From NCBI RefSeq assembly GCF_904424705.1, contig NZ_CAJGBF010000022.1:1-56876 (forward strand): 56,876 nucleotides of DNA. Direction: 5' to 3'. Below the pieces are notes generated by a model that did no database searches, had not been told where the DNA came from, and saw only the letters and a list, made by a program, of their open reading frames with translations. Of this stretch, positions 1 through 8,861 are shown one piece after another (position 1 is the first letter of the stretch; each line of letters begins with the position of its first letter). This DNA is from Rossellomorea arthrocnemi. GTDB lineage: Bacteria > Bacillota > Bacilli > Bacillales > Bacillaceae_B. Position numbers and translations under genes: made by a program.

Positions 1-88
1 CGTTCCCATGCCGAACACGGAAGTTAAGCTCTTCAGCGCCGATGGTAGTTGGGGGATCTCCCCCTGTGAGAGTAGGACGTCGCCAGGC
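1..88 (+). rRNA. rrf: 5S ribosomal RNA, 3' part
   Basis: The window opens inside a 5S rRNA. The stretch contains the conserved CCGAACACGGAAGTTAAG block and ends with the Bacillus-type 3' end AGGACGTCGCCAGGC. The 5' end lies outside the window. It marks the end of an rRNA operon directly upstream of csfB. Confidence 0.95.
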
Positions 89-96
89 ACAATGTG

Positions 97-130
97 AAGA
101 AAGAGTAGCTCTTAGGAGTTACTCTTTCTT
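97..130 (+). terminator. rRNA operon terminator
   Basis: A 15-bp stem (97-111 with 116-130, one G-U pair) and a 4-nt loop follow the 5S by 8 bases, then a T-rich tail. This is the expected intrinsic terminator of the rRNA operon. Confidence 0.85.
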
Positions 131-220
131 TGGTTTTGAAAGCCATATGAATGTGGTATCTCCTTAACCTCCCAGTGAAGGATGCCAAACGAAGCGGCGT
201 AAAGAAAAATCGACATTGTG

Positions 221-330
221 GCACGATTCTTTGAAATGGCGCATGATTAATCACATAGTCGCACGAAAAATTGAATTCTCGCATGATGATCCTACATCCG
301 GCATGATTGCTTTCGTATCCTGCATGATTC
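221..330. repeat. 20-bp-phased GCATGAT/GCACGA repeat array
   Basis: The motif GCATGATT or GCACGA starts at 221, 241, 261, 281, 301 and 322, an almost exact 20-bp step, while the bases between are not conserved. A second pair with the same 20-bp step starts at 547 and 567. The array lies in the gene-free region 131-859, where no other gene is seen. No coding function is assigned; the period may reflect a degenerate repeat family or a phased binding site. Confidence 0.65.
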
Positions 331-859
331 TTCCTCAAAGCTAATTGAAATTTAATACCGGCCAACTAAAACGCCTCAAAACACTCATCCCCATCCATAT
401 TCTGAGCTGAAATAGTCAATTATAAGCCAATATCAATGAGAAAAGAGATCAAAAAGCGAAAAGCACGCTATTTTAGGAAGGGAACCTCTTACTGTCGACG
501 GGAAAGGTTATGGCTTCGGGACAAAGAAAAAATAATCGATATACTGGCATGATAATCTAAAATAAAGCATGAACAATCATAATGATCCAATATATAATAA
601 TGAAATTATTGATAAATGACACATAAAACGAACTACACCATCTCTTTTGCCTTAAAATAGCCCACTTCCCCAGTCACATTTAAAATCCTTTCACTAAAAA
701 TCTCTTCATCTCTCAGACTAATACATTTGTAACGATAACCATTATATATGCCAACTTCTTTTCACAATCTTTTTTATAGAGACATACACAGACATGGGGA
801 CTGCAACATAAGATAAGAGTACACTTGATTATTCTGTCAGTTTAAATGTTTGAAATTAT

Positions 860-890
860 GTATACAATTGGTGGTTTTGAGGCAGAATAG
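860..890 (+). promoter_or_regulatory. Candidate forespore sigma-F/G promoter of csfB
   Basis: GTATA at 860-864 matches the sigma-F/G -35 consensus. AGGCAGAATA at 880-889, 15 bases later, fits the sigma-F -10 (GGNNANAHTR) with one mismatch. csfB is forespore expressed in B. subtilis. The inferred start near 896 also argues that the upstream ATG at 896 is not the translation start. Confidence 0.5.
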
Positions 891-913
891 ATTGTATGGA
901 GGTGGAGAGCCCT

Positions 914-1114
914 ATGTTAAATCCGGAACGGAAGACGGCTTTGGAAGAGTGTATTGTGTGTCACGTTGAGAAGAAGGTTGGAATCCATCTATACACATCG
1001 TTTATCTGCACCGAATGTGAGAAAGAAATGGTTCATACAGAAACGAATGATCCTTTGTATAAAACGTTTATACAAAGACTGAAAAAAGTGAATACTCCTC
1101 AAATCTACTCATAA
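914..1114 (+). CDS. csfB: Anti-sigma factor CsfB (Gin)
   Basis: A 66-residue protein of the Gin/CsfB family, which binds sigma-G (and sigma-E in the mother cell) and holds back late forespore transcription. It has two zinc-type Cys pairs, CIVC and CTEC, either side of the conserved GIHLYTSFIC block, and ends in a TPQIYS tail like B. subtilis CsfB (TPPLYS). The start is set at 914 because GGAGGTGG at 898-905 lies 8 bases before it; the in-frame ATG at 896 would overlap that site. As in B. subtilis it follows an rRNA operon. Its usual neighbours xpaC and yaaN are missing before yaaO. Confidence 0.9.
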   Translation: MLNPERKTALEECIVCHVEKKVGIHLYTSFICTECEKEMVHTETNDPLYKTFIQRLKKVNTPQIYS

Positions 1115-1146
1115 CCAGAAGATATACATGGTTATGATTTTTTTTT
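1111..1146 (+). terminator. csfB terminator
   Basis: A 7-bp stem, ATAACCA/TGGTTAT (1111-1117 and 1129-1135), is followed by a run of nine T. It overlaps the csfB stop codon. Confidence 0.75.
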
Positions 1147-1302
1147 GCAATCAGGCATGTCACCATTAGTTGCTGTGTACCGCAGCATAGGGTATGACTC
1201 TATTATTTTTTGTACAACTTGTAAGATTCAAATGATCTGAACCATGTTCACCCGGGATATGATACGATATGAAGGGATATTGATATTGAGGAGATAGATT
1301 GA

Positions 1303-2718
1303 ATGAATCGAGATCACACGAGAACCCCGCTTATTGAGGCAATAGAGAGACATCGGTCCAAGGACCCTATTTCATTTCATGTACCCGGGCATAAGAATGG
1401 CTTGTTGATGGAAGATCCTCGATTTTACCAGGGAGATCTCACAGAGTTGAGTGGATTGGATGATTTACATGATCCACGTGAGGCCATACGGGAAGCAGAG
1501 GAATTGTTGGCAGATGTGTATGGTTCTTTAAAGAGTTATTTTTTGGTGAATGGAACTACAGTAGGGAATATTGCGGCGATCCTTGCTTCCTGTGATCCCG
1601 GGGATACAGTGTTTGTTCAACGGAATTGTCATAAGTCGGTGCTGAATGGAATCAAGCTTGCCAAGGCTGTACCGGTATTCGTAGAAACCGAGTGGAGTGA
1701 AAGAGGAATTGCTCTTGGTATTCGGCTGGATGCTATGAAGGAAGCTTTGAAGGTTTTTCCCCGGGTGAAAGCATGTGTCCTCACGTATCCAACTTATTAT
1801 GGGTTTACCTACAATCTTGAAGAAATCACTGAAGAATTACATAAGCACGATGTAACATGCATCATCGATGAGGCTCATGGTCCTCACTTTACATTAGGTT
1901 CACCTTTTCCGAAGTCTGCCATGGAATGTGGAGCAGATATTGTGGTGCAATCAGCTCATAAAATGCTCCCGGCCATGACGATGGGATCGTATTTCCATAT
2001 TGGAAGCAAACGGGTTAGTGAGCGTAAGGTAAAAGAGTATTTAACTATGCTGCAATCAAGTAGTCCATCGTATCCGATTATGGCCTCTCTTGATTATGCG
2101 AGATCTTATATAGGGACGTTCTCAAAAGAGGACTTGGATCAAACGTTACAAGACATTCGTGAATTTGTATATGGAATTTCAAGGATTCATCCTCAACTTA
2201 GTGTGAAAGGGACTCATGACCCCTTAAAACTTATCATGGAAATGGAAGGTCGCACAGGATATGCCCTTCAGAGGCTGTTAGAGTCAGAAGGCATTTATCC
2301 GGAGCTCGCTGATCCTGCTCAAGTACTGCTGATCCTTCCTTTAGAAAAGAGAGGTCATTCGTTTCCATATAAAGAAGCGATTAGCAGGTTAAACAGGGCG
2401 CTTGAGAATGAGCCTGTAGTAGAAGCAAACCCTATAAAGGGCATAAGCCGCTCGAGAAGGAACTCCCCTTATACTTCCTTGGCATTAACTTTGGAGGAAA
2501 TGGACATGAAAGAGGAAGTATTGGTTCCTCTGGATGCGTCGGAAGGGGAAATTTCCGCTGGAATGGTGACACCTTATCCACCGGGCATTCCGTTGTTGGT
2601 GCCAGGGGAAAGGATTACTGCTGATGTGATCTGGCGGTTGAAAGAATATATAGTAAATAAGGCAAACATACAAGGTCATCACCATTTAGCTGACCAATGT
2701 GTGTATGTGTATCGATAA
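1303..2718 (+). CDS. yaaO: Orn/Lys/Arg decarboxylase family protein YaaO
   Basis: A 471-residue PLP enzyme of the Orn/Lys/Arg decarboxylase group, short Bacillus type. The N-terminal PGHKNG block starts the large domain, DEAHGPHF gives the aspartate that contacts the PLP ring, and SAHKMLPAMTMGS carries the Schiff-base Lys near residue 220. A small C-terminal domain contains the conserved PYPPGIPLLVPGE block. The family makes polyamine precursors or cadaverine, but the substrate of YaaO is not shown by sequence. GAGGAG lies 10 bases before the ATG. tmk follows after 15 bases, so both are probably co-transcribed. Confidence 0.88.
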   Translation: MNRDHTRTPLIEAIERHRSKDPISFHVPGHKNGLLMEDPRFYQGDLTELSGLDDLHDPREAIREAEELLADVYGSLKSYFLVNGTTVGNIAAILASCDPGDTVFVQRNCHKSVLNGIKLAKAVPVFVETEWSERGIALGIRLDAMKEALKVFPRVKACVLTYPTYYGFTYNLEEITEELHKHDVTCIIDEAHGPHFTLGSPFPKSAMECGADIVVQSAHKMLPAMTMGSYFHIGSKRVSERKVKEYLTMLQSSSPSYPIMASLDYARSYIGTFSKEDLDQTLQDIREFVYGISRIHPQLSVKGTHDPLKLIMEMEGRTGYALQRLLESEGIYPELADPAQVLLILPLEKRGHSFPYKEAISRLNRALENEPVVEANPIKGISRSRRNSPYTSLALTLEEMDMKEEVLVPLDASEGEISAGMVTPYPPGIPLLVPGERITADVIWRLKEYIVNKANIQGHHHLADQCVYVYR

Positions 2719-2733
2719 AGCGGAGGGAAATAG

Positions 2734-3366
2734 ATGACTAGAGGATTGTTCATTACCGTTGAAGGTCCTGAGGGAGCCGGAAAATCAACGATATTAGCAG
2801 AGTTATATAATCAACTATTGCAGGACGGCTTTGAAGTTATTCAGACGAGAGAGCCAGGGGGCATTTCTATTGCCGAGCAAATTAGAGGAGTCATATTAAA
2901 TACAGAGAACACGGAAATGGATAAACGAACTGAGGCTCTGTTATATGCCGCTGCGAGACGGCAGCATCTGGTGGAGAAAGTGATGCCTGCCCTGGATGAA
3001 GGAAAGATTGTGATTTGTGATCGCTTTATCGACAGTTCCCTTGCTTATCAGGGGAATGCCCGTGGAATCGGGATGGAAGAAGTCATGAATATCAATCAAT
3101 TTGCGATTGAGGAAAAGATGCCGGATCTAACGTTGTATTTTGATATCGATCCTGAAGAAGGATTAAAGAGGATAGCGAAACATAATGGCAGAGAGGTTAA
3201 TCGGTTAGATCTGGAATCAGTGGAATTCCATACGCTGGTCCGGGAAGGGTATCTGAAATTGATCAAACAATACCCTGATCGTATTCAGGTGATAGATGCC
3301 AGTCAGAGCAAAGAAGCAGTGTTGACTGATGCGTATGAAGTGGTGACAAGTTACTTAAACAAGTAA
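2734..3366 (+). CDS. tmk: Thymidylate kinase
   Basis: Phosphorylates dTMP to dTDP for DNA synthesis. The 210-residue length is normal. The P-loop GPEGAGKS is at about residues 10-17, the TREPGG substrate motif at about 41-46, and [12 protein letters not shown] is the family DRY/DRH-like region. GGAGG lies before the ATG. It sits after yaaO, and a strong terminator follows, so the yaaO-tmk unit is separate from the darA-holB unit. Confidence 0.97.
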   Translation: MTRGLFITVEGPEGAGKSTILAELYNQLLQDGFEVIQTREPGGISIAEQIRGVILNTENTEMDKRTEALLYAAARRQHLVEKVMPALDEGKIVICDRFIDSSLAYQGNARGIGMEEVMNINQFAIEEKMPDLTLYFDIDPEEGLKRIAKHNGREVNRLDLESVEFHTLVREGYLKLIKQYPDRIQVIDASQSKEAVLTDAYEVVTSYLNK

Positions 3367-3385
3367 GATTGGTTAATTGAAAAAA

Positions 3386-3434
3386 AGACGGACCTCCAAG
3401 CATACATCATTGCTTGGAAGTCCGTCTCTTTTTT
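3386..3434 (+). terminator. tmk terminator
   Basis: A 17-bp near-perfect stem (3386-3402 with 3411-3427) is flanked by an A-tract and a T-tract. It can stop transcription from either side. Confidence 0.9.
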
Positions 3435-3464
3435 AGAGGAAACATGTATGTGGAGTCGGTTCAA

Positions 3465-3473
3465 TGATATAAT
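3465..3473 (+). promoter_or_regulatory. Extended -10 sigma-A promoter of darA operon
   Basis: TGATATAAT is a perfect extended -10 element (TGN-TATAAT). No good -35 is seen. It lies 40 bases before darA and after the tmk terminator. Confidence 0.6.
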
Positions 3474-3497
3474 AGAAGGAAGTAAATGGCTTTATAA

Positions 3498-3842
<345 letters not shown>

Positions 3843-3857
3843 AGTGAGGTTGGACGT

Positions 3858-4298
3858 ATGAAAATTAACCAGGACCATCGCGTGTCCATAGACAGTGTAG
3901 GAAAGGACCAGAGAACTGGCGGTGCGGGCCAAGTCAAGTTCGGACAGCTGGTTCAGAAACACGACCAGAAAATGCAAATGGACCAGCTCAATAAGCTTCT
4001 TGGGACAATAGAAGATGCCGGCAGCCGTTTAGCCCAATCCAGAACCTTCAAAGATCTTGCCAAGTATAAAACACTGGTCAAGAAGTTTGTTAGGGAAGCT
4101 GTCGATTTCGGGATGGACTTGAAGCAATCTCATACATGGAATCAATATGGGGAAGGGCGAAAACTCAATATCGTCAAAACAGTTGATCAGCATCTTGTAG
4201 GTTTAACAGAGGATGTATTGGATAAAGAAAAGAAGTCCATTGATATATTAGGGAAAATCGGAGAAATAAAAGGCCTGCTTATTAATCTTTATATGTAA
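3858..4298 (+). CDS. yaaR: YaaR family protein (DUF327)
   Basis: A 146-residue cytosolic protein of the YaaR/DUF327 family, mostly helical and charged, with no signal or membrane segment. The role is unknown. It always sits between yaaQ (darA) and holB in Bacillaceae, as here, 15 bases after darA and 17 bases before holB. GTGAGGTTGG precedes the ATG. Confidence 0.85.
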   Translation: MKINQDHRVSIDSVGKDQRTGGAGQVKFGQLVQKHDQKMQMDQLNKLLGTIEDAGSRLAQSRTFKDLAKYKTLVKKFVREAVDFGMDLKQSHTWNQYGEGRKLNIVKTVDQHLVGLTEDVLDKEKKSIDILGKIGEIKGLLINLYM

Positions 4299-4315
4299 GA
4301 GAGTGATGTTATTCC

Positions 4316-5299
4316 ATGTTGTTTGAAGAGATACAACCATTTCAGCCAGTCGTCCTTCAGATGCTTCAGAATAGCATGTTGAAGGATCGGGTCGCTCATG
4401 CTTATTTATTTGAGGGTGAAAAAGGAACACGAAAGAAAGAAATGAGCATCCTGTTTGCTAAAGCATTGCTATGCTTAAACCGGATAAACGGAATGCCGTG
4501 TGAAGACTGCTCCAACTGCAAAAGGATCAATCACGGGAACCACCCGGATTTGCATGTAGTTGAGCCTGATGGACTATCCATAAAGAAGGACCAAATTAAA
4601 AGTCTTCAAGAAGAATTCTCGAAAACGGGTGTAGAATCAAAGAAGAAGATTTACATCATTGTTCACGGAGATAAAATGACGGCGAATGCGGCTAATAGCC
4701 TGCTTAAGTTTCTTGAAGAGCCGTTGGCGGATACAACAGCGATACTCATCACAGAAAATATTCATCGAATTTTGCCTACCATTCTTTCACGGTGCCAGAC
4801 GATTTCGTTTAAGCCGTTACCGAAAGAACAGCTGACGAAACAATTATTGGAAGAAGGCATCCCGCCCCATTTTGCAACCCTTGCAGCCAACTTGACGAAC
4901 CATTATGAGGAAGCTGTAGAAATATGTCAAAATGAGTGGTTTGCACAAGCAAGAATAATAGTGTTAAAATTATATGAAGTCCTCCAGAAAAGTCCCTTCC
5001 AAGCAATGGTCAAAATACAGGAGGATTTTGTACAGCACTTCAAAGAAAAAGATCAAGTCGATCGAGCATTGGATCTTTTACTTCTAATATATAAAGACTT
5101 ACTTCATATCCAGCTAGGAAAAGAAGAACAGCTCGTGTACCCGGACCAAAAGGAAAACTGGAAATCAAACGCACTTCAAGTGTCTACGAATCGTCTTTCT
5201 ACTAATATGACGGCGATACTTGAAGCAAAACGTAAGTTAAACGCCAATATGAATTCGCAGCTGCTAGTAGAACAGCTTATGCTAAAACTGCAGGGGTGA
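4316..5299 (+). CDS. holB: DNA polymerase III delta' subunit
   Basis: Part of the clamp loader that opens the beta sliding clamp, with delta and DnaX. It is 327 residues long. The N-terminal AAA+ domain has a zinc motif CEDCSNC with an upstream Cys, and the SANAANSLLKFLEEP-like segment and SRC (ILSRCQ) arginine-finger motif of delta'. The P-loop region reads EGEKGTRKKE, so the usual GKT/GKS lysine-Thr pattern is lost; delta' normally does not hydrolyse ATP in many bacteria. The ribosome site is weak (GAGTGATG). The stop is 7 bases before ricT. Confidence 0.93.
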   Translation: MLFEEIQPFQPVVLQMLQNSMLKDRVAHAYLFEGEKGTRKKEMSILFAKALLCLNRINGMPCEDCSNCKRINHGNHPDLHVVEPDGLSIKKDQIKSLQEEFSKTGVESKKKIYIIVHGDKMTANAANSLLKFLEEPLADTTAILITENIHRILPTILSRCQTISFKPLPKEQLTKQLLEEGIPPHFATLAANLTNHYEEAVEICQNEWFAQARIIVLKLYEVLQKSPFQAMVKIQEDFVQHFKEKDQVDRALDLLLLIYKDLLHIQLGKEEQLVYPDQKENWKSNALQVSTNRLSTNMTAILEAKRKLNANMNSQLLVEQLMLKLQG

Positions 5300-5306
5300 T
5301 GGTCCT

Positions 5307-6134
5307 TTGTACGATGTTGTAGGAGTACGCTTTAAAAAAGCGGGTAAAATCTATTATTTTGATCCGGGTGAATTGGATATTCAGAAAGATTGCTATGTAA
5401 TCGTTGAAACGGTTCGCGGGGTCGAATTTGGAAAAGTAGTCGTAGAGAGAAAGCAAGTTGGAGAAAATGATGTAGTGCTTCCTTTGAAGAAAGTGATTCG
5501 TATCGCTGATCAAAAAGATCGATTGATCGTAGATGAGAATAAGTCGTCTGCAACGGAAGCCTACAACGTATGTTGTGATAAAATTAATCAGCATCAATTG
5601 GATATGAAATTAGTAGATGTAGAATATACATTTGATCGAAATAAAGTCATATTCTATTTTACGGCTGATGGACGAGTTGATTTCCGAGAGCTAGTGAAAG
5701 ATTTAGCTTCCATTTTCCGTACGCGCATAGAACTTCGTCAGATTGGCGTTCGAGACGAAGCGAAAATGCTGGGTGGTATTGGTCCTTGTGGCCGCATGCT
5801 ATGTTGTTCAACCTTTTTGGGAGATTTTGAACCCGTATCCATTAAGATGGCGAAGGATCAAAATCTATCTCTTAATCCAACGAAGATTTCAGGTTTATGT
5901 GGACGATTAATGTGCTGTTTAAAATATGAGAATGATGAGTACGAAGCAGCAAAAGAAGAATTACCTGATATCGGAGAAGTGATTAAGACACCTCATGGAA
6001 AAGGTAAAGTCGTAGGTCTTAATATTCTGGAGCGTATTCTTCAGGTGGAAATTAAAGAAGAAGAACGGGTTCTGGAATTTACATTAGATGAAATTAAGAA
6101 CGAGGGTGCCGTATCATTCCAAGCCACAGAGTAA
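5307..6134 (+). CDS. ricT: RicT (YaaT), PSP1-domain subunit of the RicAFT complex
   Basis: A 275-residue PSP1-domain protein. RicT with RicA and RicF forms an Fe-S complex that supports RNase Y dependent mRNA maturation and affects competence, sporulation and biofilm formation. The PSP1 core includes [12 protein letters not shown] and [13 protein letters not shown], which carry the conserved Cys residues. The start is a TTG with GGGGTGATGG upstream, giving MYDVVGVRF. The ricT-yabA gap is 14 bases. Confidence 0.93.
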   Translation: MYDVVGVRFKKAGKIYYFDPGELDIQKDCYVIVETVRGVEFGKVVVERKQVGENDVVLPLKKVIRIADQKDRLIVDENKSSATEAYNVCCDKINQHQLDMKLVDVEYTFDRNKVIFYFTADGRVDFRELVKDLASIFRTRIELRQIGVRDEAKMLGGIGPCGRMLCCSTFLGDFEPVSIKMAKDQNLSLNPTKISGLCGRLMCCLKYENDEYEAAKEELPDIGEVIKTPHGKGKVVGLNILERILQVEIKEEERVLEFTLDEIKNEGAVSFQATE

Positions 6135-6148
6135 CGGGGTGTAGTGTC

Positions 6149-6523
6149 GTGGATAAGAAAGAGTTCTTTGATTCAGTCAGTAACATGGAACAACAAATTG
6201 GTCATTTATATCATCAATTAGGTGAGCTCAAACAATGCCTGGCTGAAATGTTAGAGGAGAATAACTCTCTGAAGCTGGAAAATGAGCATTTGCGCCGTAG
6301 ACTGGAACAAACAGAGAACTCACCAAAAAAGGTAAAAACAAACAGCGATGCGGGTACGACGGGTGAGTCAGACTTAGAAGATAAAACGCTGGATATCGGA
6401 GAAGGCTATGACAACCTTGCTCGATTATACCAGGAAGGATTTCATATTTGTAATATACATTTCGGAAGTCCCCGGAAGGATGAAGACTGCTTATTCTGTC
6501 TATCTTTCTTAAATAAGAAATAA
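6149..6523 (+). CDS. yabA: Replication initiation control protein YabA
   Basis: Binds DnaA and the sliding clamp DnaN and restrains new initiation rounds. The 124-residue protein has an N-terminal coiled coil of about 65 residues (tetramerisation), a poorly conserved linker of about 30, and a C-terminal zinc domain FHICNIHFG...CLFC with the H/C/C/C ligands. The start is GTG with GGGGTG upstream. It ends the darA operon. Confidence 0.95.
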   Translation: MDKKEFFDSVSNMEQQIGHLYHQLGELKQCLAEMLEENNSLKLENEHLRRRLEQTENSPKKVKTNSDAGTTGESDLEDKTLDIGEGYDNLARLYQEGFHICNIHFGSPRKDEDCLFCLSFLNKK

Positions 6524-6557
6524 AGGCCACTTCATTCTTTCGAACAAAATACAGATT

Positions 6558-6597
6558 AAAAAGGACTGATCCATTTGTAATGGGATTGGTCCTTTTT
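6558..6597 (+). terminator. yabA terminator
   Basis: An imperfect stem of about 16 bp (AAAAAGGACTGATCC with GGATTGGTCCTTTTT) ends in a T-tract. Confidence 0.75.
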
Positions 6598-6602
6598 AAT
6601 CG

Positions 6603-6715
6603 AAAAGCAGATGGGCTTTGCCCATGGCGACGGCATAGGACGCTTCTGTCAGAAAGACGTATGTTTCCTTATTACAGATTTAGCTAAGAACCTCGAGCCC
6701 CTTAGCCCAGGAGAT
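6603..6715 (-). repeat. Family A hairpin repeat, degenerate copy 1
   Basis: On the minus strand this matches the family A element described at 20961-21078. AAAAGCAGATGGGCTTTGCC matches the reverse of the GGCAAAGCC...CCGCTTTT end, GGCGACGGCATAGGACG matches the reverse of CGTCTTATGCTTGTCGCC, and CCTCGAGCCCCTTAGCC the CTCGAGG arm. The apical stem has decayed, so this looks like an old copy. Confidence 0.6.
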
Positions 6716-6731
6716 CAAAAGAGTAACCATA

Positions 6732-6737
6732 TATAAT
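6732..6737 (+). promoter_or_regulatory. -10 element of trmN6 (yabB)
   Basis: A perfect TATAAT lies 21 bases before the chosen ATG at 6759. No clear -35 was found. It would start RNA near 6744, just upstream of the ribosome site. Confidence 0.5.
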
Positions 6738-6758
6738 AGAGGGAAAATGGAGGAAAGT

Positions 6759-7523
6759 ATGGTCGAGTTAAAAGATGATGAACGTCTAGATTATTTACTA
6801 GCTGAAAATATGAGGATCATTCAAAGTCCTTCTGTTTTCTCATTTTCAACAGATGCGGTTCTTTTGGCCCATTTCAGTTACTTGCCGGTTCACAAAGGAA
6901 AAGTGGTGGATCTATGTTCAGGGAACGGTATCATTCCCTTGTTACTTAGTGCAAGAACCAATGTCCATATTACAGGTGTGGAAATTCAGGAGCGACTGTT
7001 TGATATGGCACAAAGGAGTATTGAATATAATAATCGTCAACATCAGATTTCCATGAAAATGGGGGATGTTAAAGAGATTGAACAACTCCTTCATCATTCC
7101 CACTACGATGTGGTCACGTGTAATCCCCCATATTTCAATACGCCGCCAGGAGATAAACGAAATGTGAACGAGCATTATGCCATAGCACGCCACGAGGTTT
7201 TATGCACCCTTGAGGATACGATCAAAGCCTCCAGCTTTTTATTGAAGCAGGGAGGGAAGGCTTCCTTCGTTCATCGCCCGGGTCGATTGATGGACATCCT
7301 GTCGTTGATGAGAAAGCATCGTCTCGAGCCAAAACGATTACGCTTTGTCTATCCGAAGCCGGGAAGAGAAGCCAACACGATCTTGATTGAAGGAATAAAA
7401 GATGGGAAACCAGACCTGAAAATCCTTCCACCATTATACGTGTACGATAATCAAAATGAGTACTCACAGGAAGTACATGATATGCTATTTGGACATAATG
7501 AAACAAACAATAACATGATATAG
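6759..7523 (+). CDS. yabB: tRNA1(Val) (adenine(37)-N6)-methyltransferase-like protein YabB
   Basis: A 254-residue class I SAM methyltransferase of the TrmN6/YfiC group. [16 protein letters not shown] is the SAM-binding motif I and CNPPYF is the NPPY motif used by N6-adenine methylases. The start at 6759 is preferred since GGAGG at 6749-6753 serves it; the ATG at 6747 overlaps that site. The stop codon TAG overlaps the ribosome site of rsmI. In B. subtilis a GIY-YIG gene (yazA) lies between this gene and rsmI; it is absent here. Confidence 0.9.
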   Translation: MVELKDDERLDYLLAENMRIIQSPSVFSFSTDAVLLAHFSYLPVHKGKVVDLCSGNGIIPLLLSARTNVHITGVEIQERLFDMAQRSIEYNNRQHQISMKMGDVKEIEQLLHHSHYDVVTCNPPYFNTPPGDKRNVNEHYAIARHEVLCTLEDTIKASSFLLKQGGKASFVHRPGRLMDILSLMRKHRLEPKRLRFVYPKPGREANTILIEGIKDGKPDLKILPPLYVYDNQNEYSQEVHDMLFGHNETNNNMI

Positions 7524-7538
7524 GAGGTGAGCCTTACC

Positions 7539-8411
7539 ATGAACCAGCAAAAAAGTTTTCAAGATAGTGACAAAGGAAGCTTGTATCTTGTTCCAACGCC
7601 GATTGGGAATTTAGAGGATATGACGTTTCGTGCCATCCGCATGATGAGGGAGGCATCAGTGATTGCAGCAGAAGATACAAGAAATACGAAAAAACTGTGC
7701 AATTACTTTGAAATTGACACGCCTATTGTCAGTTATCATGAGCATAACAAAGAAACGAGCGGAGAGAAGCTGATTGAACGAATGAAAAGAGGAGAGGTTG
7801 TGGCCCTTGTGAGTGATGCAGGGATGCCTTCGATCTCTGATCCTGGCTACGAACTGGTGAAAGAAGCAATCGGTCATGAAATTGCTGTTATTCCATTGCC
7901 AGGGGCTAACGCTGCTCTTACAGCTTTAATTGCTTCAGGTTTAAGTCCTCAGCCATTTTACTTCTACGGGTTTCTACATAGAGGGAAAAAAGACAAAAGA
8001 GCTGAACTTGAAACCCTCAAATCATTGGAAGATACATTTATCCTTTATGAATCTCCACACAGATTAAAAGAAACCTTAAAAGAATTACATGCGACTTTAG
8101 GAAATAGACAAATCGTCATCTGCCGTGAACTTACGAAGAAATTCGAGGAATTCATCCGCGGTTCAATTGAGGAAGTGATCGAATGGGCAAATGATGGAGA
8201 GGTACGAGGTGAATTCTGCATATTGATTGAAGGGACAGGTCCACAGGAAAAGGAAGAGGAAGACTCGTGGTGGAGCAGTTATTCACTTCAAGAGCATGTT
8301 CAATATTATGTGAACGAAAAGAACATCTCTTCCAAAGAAGCCATCAAACAAGTCTCTAAAGACAGGTCAATCCCCAAAAGGGACGTGTATCAGGCTTATC
8401 ATGTGGAATAA
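7539..8411 (+). CDS. rsmI: 16S rRNA (cytidine(1402)-2'-O)-methyltransferase
   Basis: RsmI methylates the 2'-OH of C1402 in the ribosomal decoding site. The 290-residue protein is a tetrapyrrole-methylase-fold enzyme, with LVPTPIGNLEDMT at the N-terminus, EDTRNTKKL and the SDAGMPSISDPGYELV block, then the SAM-contacting ALTALIASGL. The start is 7539; TAGGAGGTGAG at 7521-7530 is the ribosome site and contains the alternative GTG at 7527, which is therefore rejected. It is followed by a hairpin shared with abrB. Confidence 0.93.
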   Translation: MNQQKSFQDSDKGSLYLVPTPIGNLEDMTFRAIRMMREASVIAAEDTRNTKKLCNYFEIDTPIVSYHEHNKETSGEKLIERMKRGEVVALVSDAGMPSISDPGYELVKEAIGHEIAVIPLPGANAALTALIASGLSPQPFYFYGFLHRGKKDKRAELETLKSLEDTFILYESPHRLKETLKELHATLGNRQIVICRELTKKFEEFIRGSIEEVIEWANDGEVRGEFCILIEGTGPQEKEEEDSWWSSYSLQEHVQYYVNEKNISSKEAIKQVSKDRSIPKRDVYQAYHVE

Positions 8412-8421
8412 GGATCATAAC

Positions 8422-8452
8422 AAAAAGGCCTGAGTCGAATCGACTCAGGCCT
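8422..8452 (-). terminator. abrB terminator between rsmI and abrB
   Basis: A 13-bp palindrome (8426-8438 with 8440-8452) lies between the convergent rsmI and abrB. The T-run exists only when read on the minus strand, so it mainly ends abrB; it may also slow rsmI transcripts. Confidence 0.8.
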
Positions 8453-8471
8453 GTCATATCGCAACAACAAA

Positions 8472-8753
8472 TTATTTTGTTTGTAATGATTCTTGAATTT
8501 CTTTCAGTAATTGATCTGCACCTTCACGGCTTAGAACTAATTTACCGTTAGCAAGCTTGATGTTGTCATCAGAAACTTCTCCAGTTATTTGGCAAGTCAT
8601 GCTTGGCTTGTATTTCTTTAAGATGATTCTTTCGTCATCCACATAAATTTCCAGAGCATCTTTCTCCGCGATACCTAATGTACGGCGCAATTCGATTGGA
8701 ATAACGACACGGCCCAATTCATCAACTTTTCTTACAATACCTGTAGACTTCAT
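8472..8753 (-). CDS. abrB: Transition-state regulator AbrB
   Basis: Global DNA-binding repressor of stationary-phase and sporulation genes during growth. It is 93 residues long with an N-terminal swapped-hairpin AbrB domain (MKSTGIVRKVDELGRVVIP, RRTLGI), and a C-terminal multimerisation part containing a single Cys. GGAGGAG lies before the ATG on the minus strand. It is the only protein gene on the minus strand here. A TTGACG-N17-TATGAT promoter and a downstream Spo0A box suggest repression by phosphorylated Spo0A, as in B. subtilis. Confidence 0.97.
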   Translation of the reverse strand: MKSTGIVRKVDELGRVVIPIELRRTLGIAEKDALEIYVDDERIILKKYKPSMTCQITGEVSDDNIKLANGKLVLSREGADQLLKEIQESLQTK

Positions 8754-8806
8754 TTGAAAATCTCCTCCAAATAAATATTATTTATCTCTATCTCTTTTCG
8801 TCAATA

Positions 8807-8813
8807 TTCGACA
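8807..8813 (-). promoter_or_regulatory. Spo0A box downstream of abrB promoter
   Basis: TTCGACA on the plus strand (TGTCGAA on the minus) is a perfect 0A box. It lies about 13-20 bases inside the predicted abrB transcript, the same arrangement by which Spo0A blocks abrB in B. subtilis. Confidence 0.7.
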
Positions 8814-8832
8814 AATTTCTTTTACTGATACT

Positions 8833-8861
8833 ATCATACCAACGATTGGGAATTACGTCAA
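8833..8861 (-). promoter_or_regulatory. sigma-A promoter of abrB
   Basis: Read on the minus strand: TTGACG (8861-8856), 17-base spacer, TATGAT (8838-8833). Transcription would begin near 8826, about 73 bases before the abrB start codon. Confidence 0.75.

Noticed and set aside
33..365. Open frame on the minus strand over the 5S end and the phased repeat
   Set aside because: It runs antisense through 5S rRNA and its terminator, has no ribosome site and its repeated NHAG peptide comes from the 20-bp repeat.
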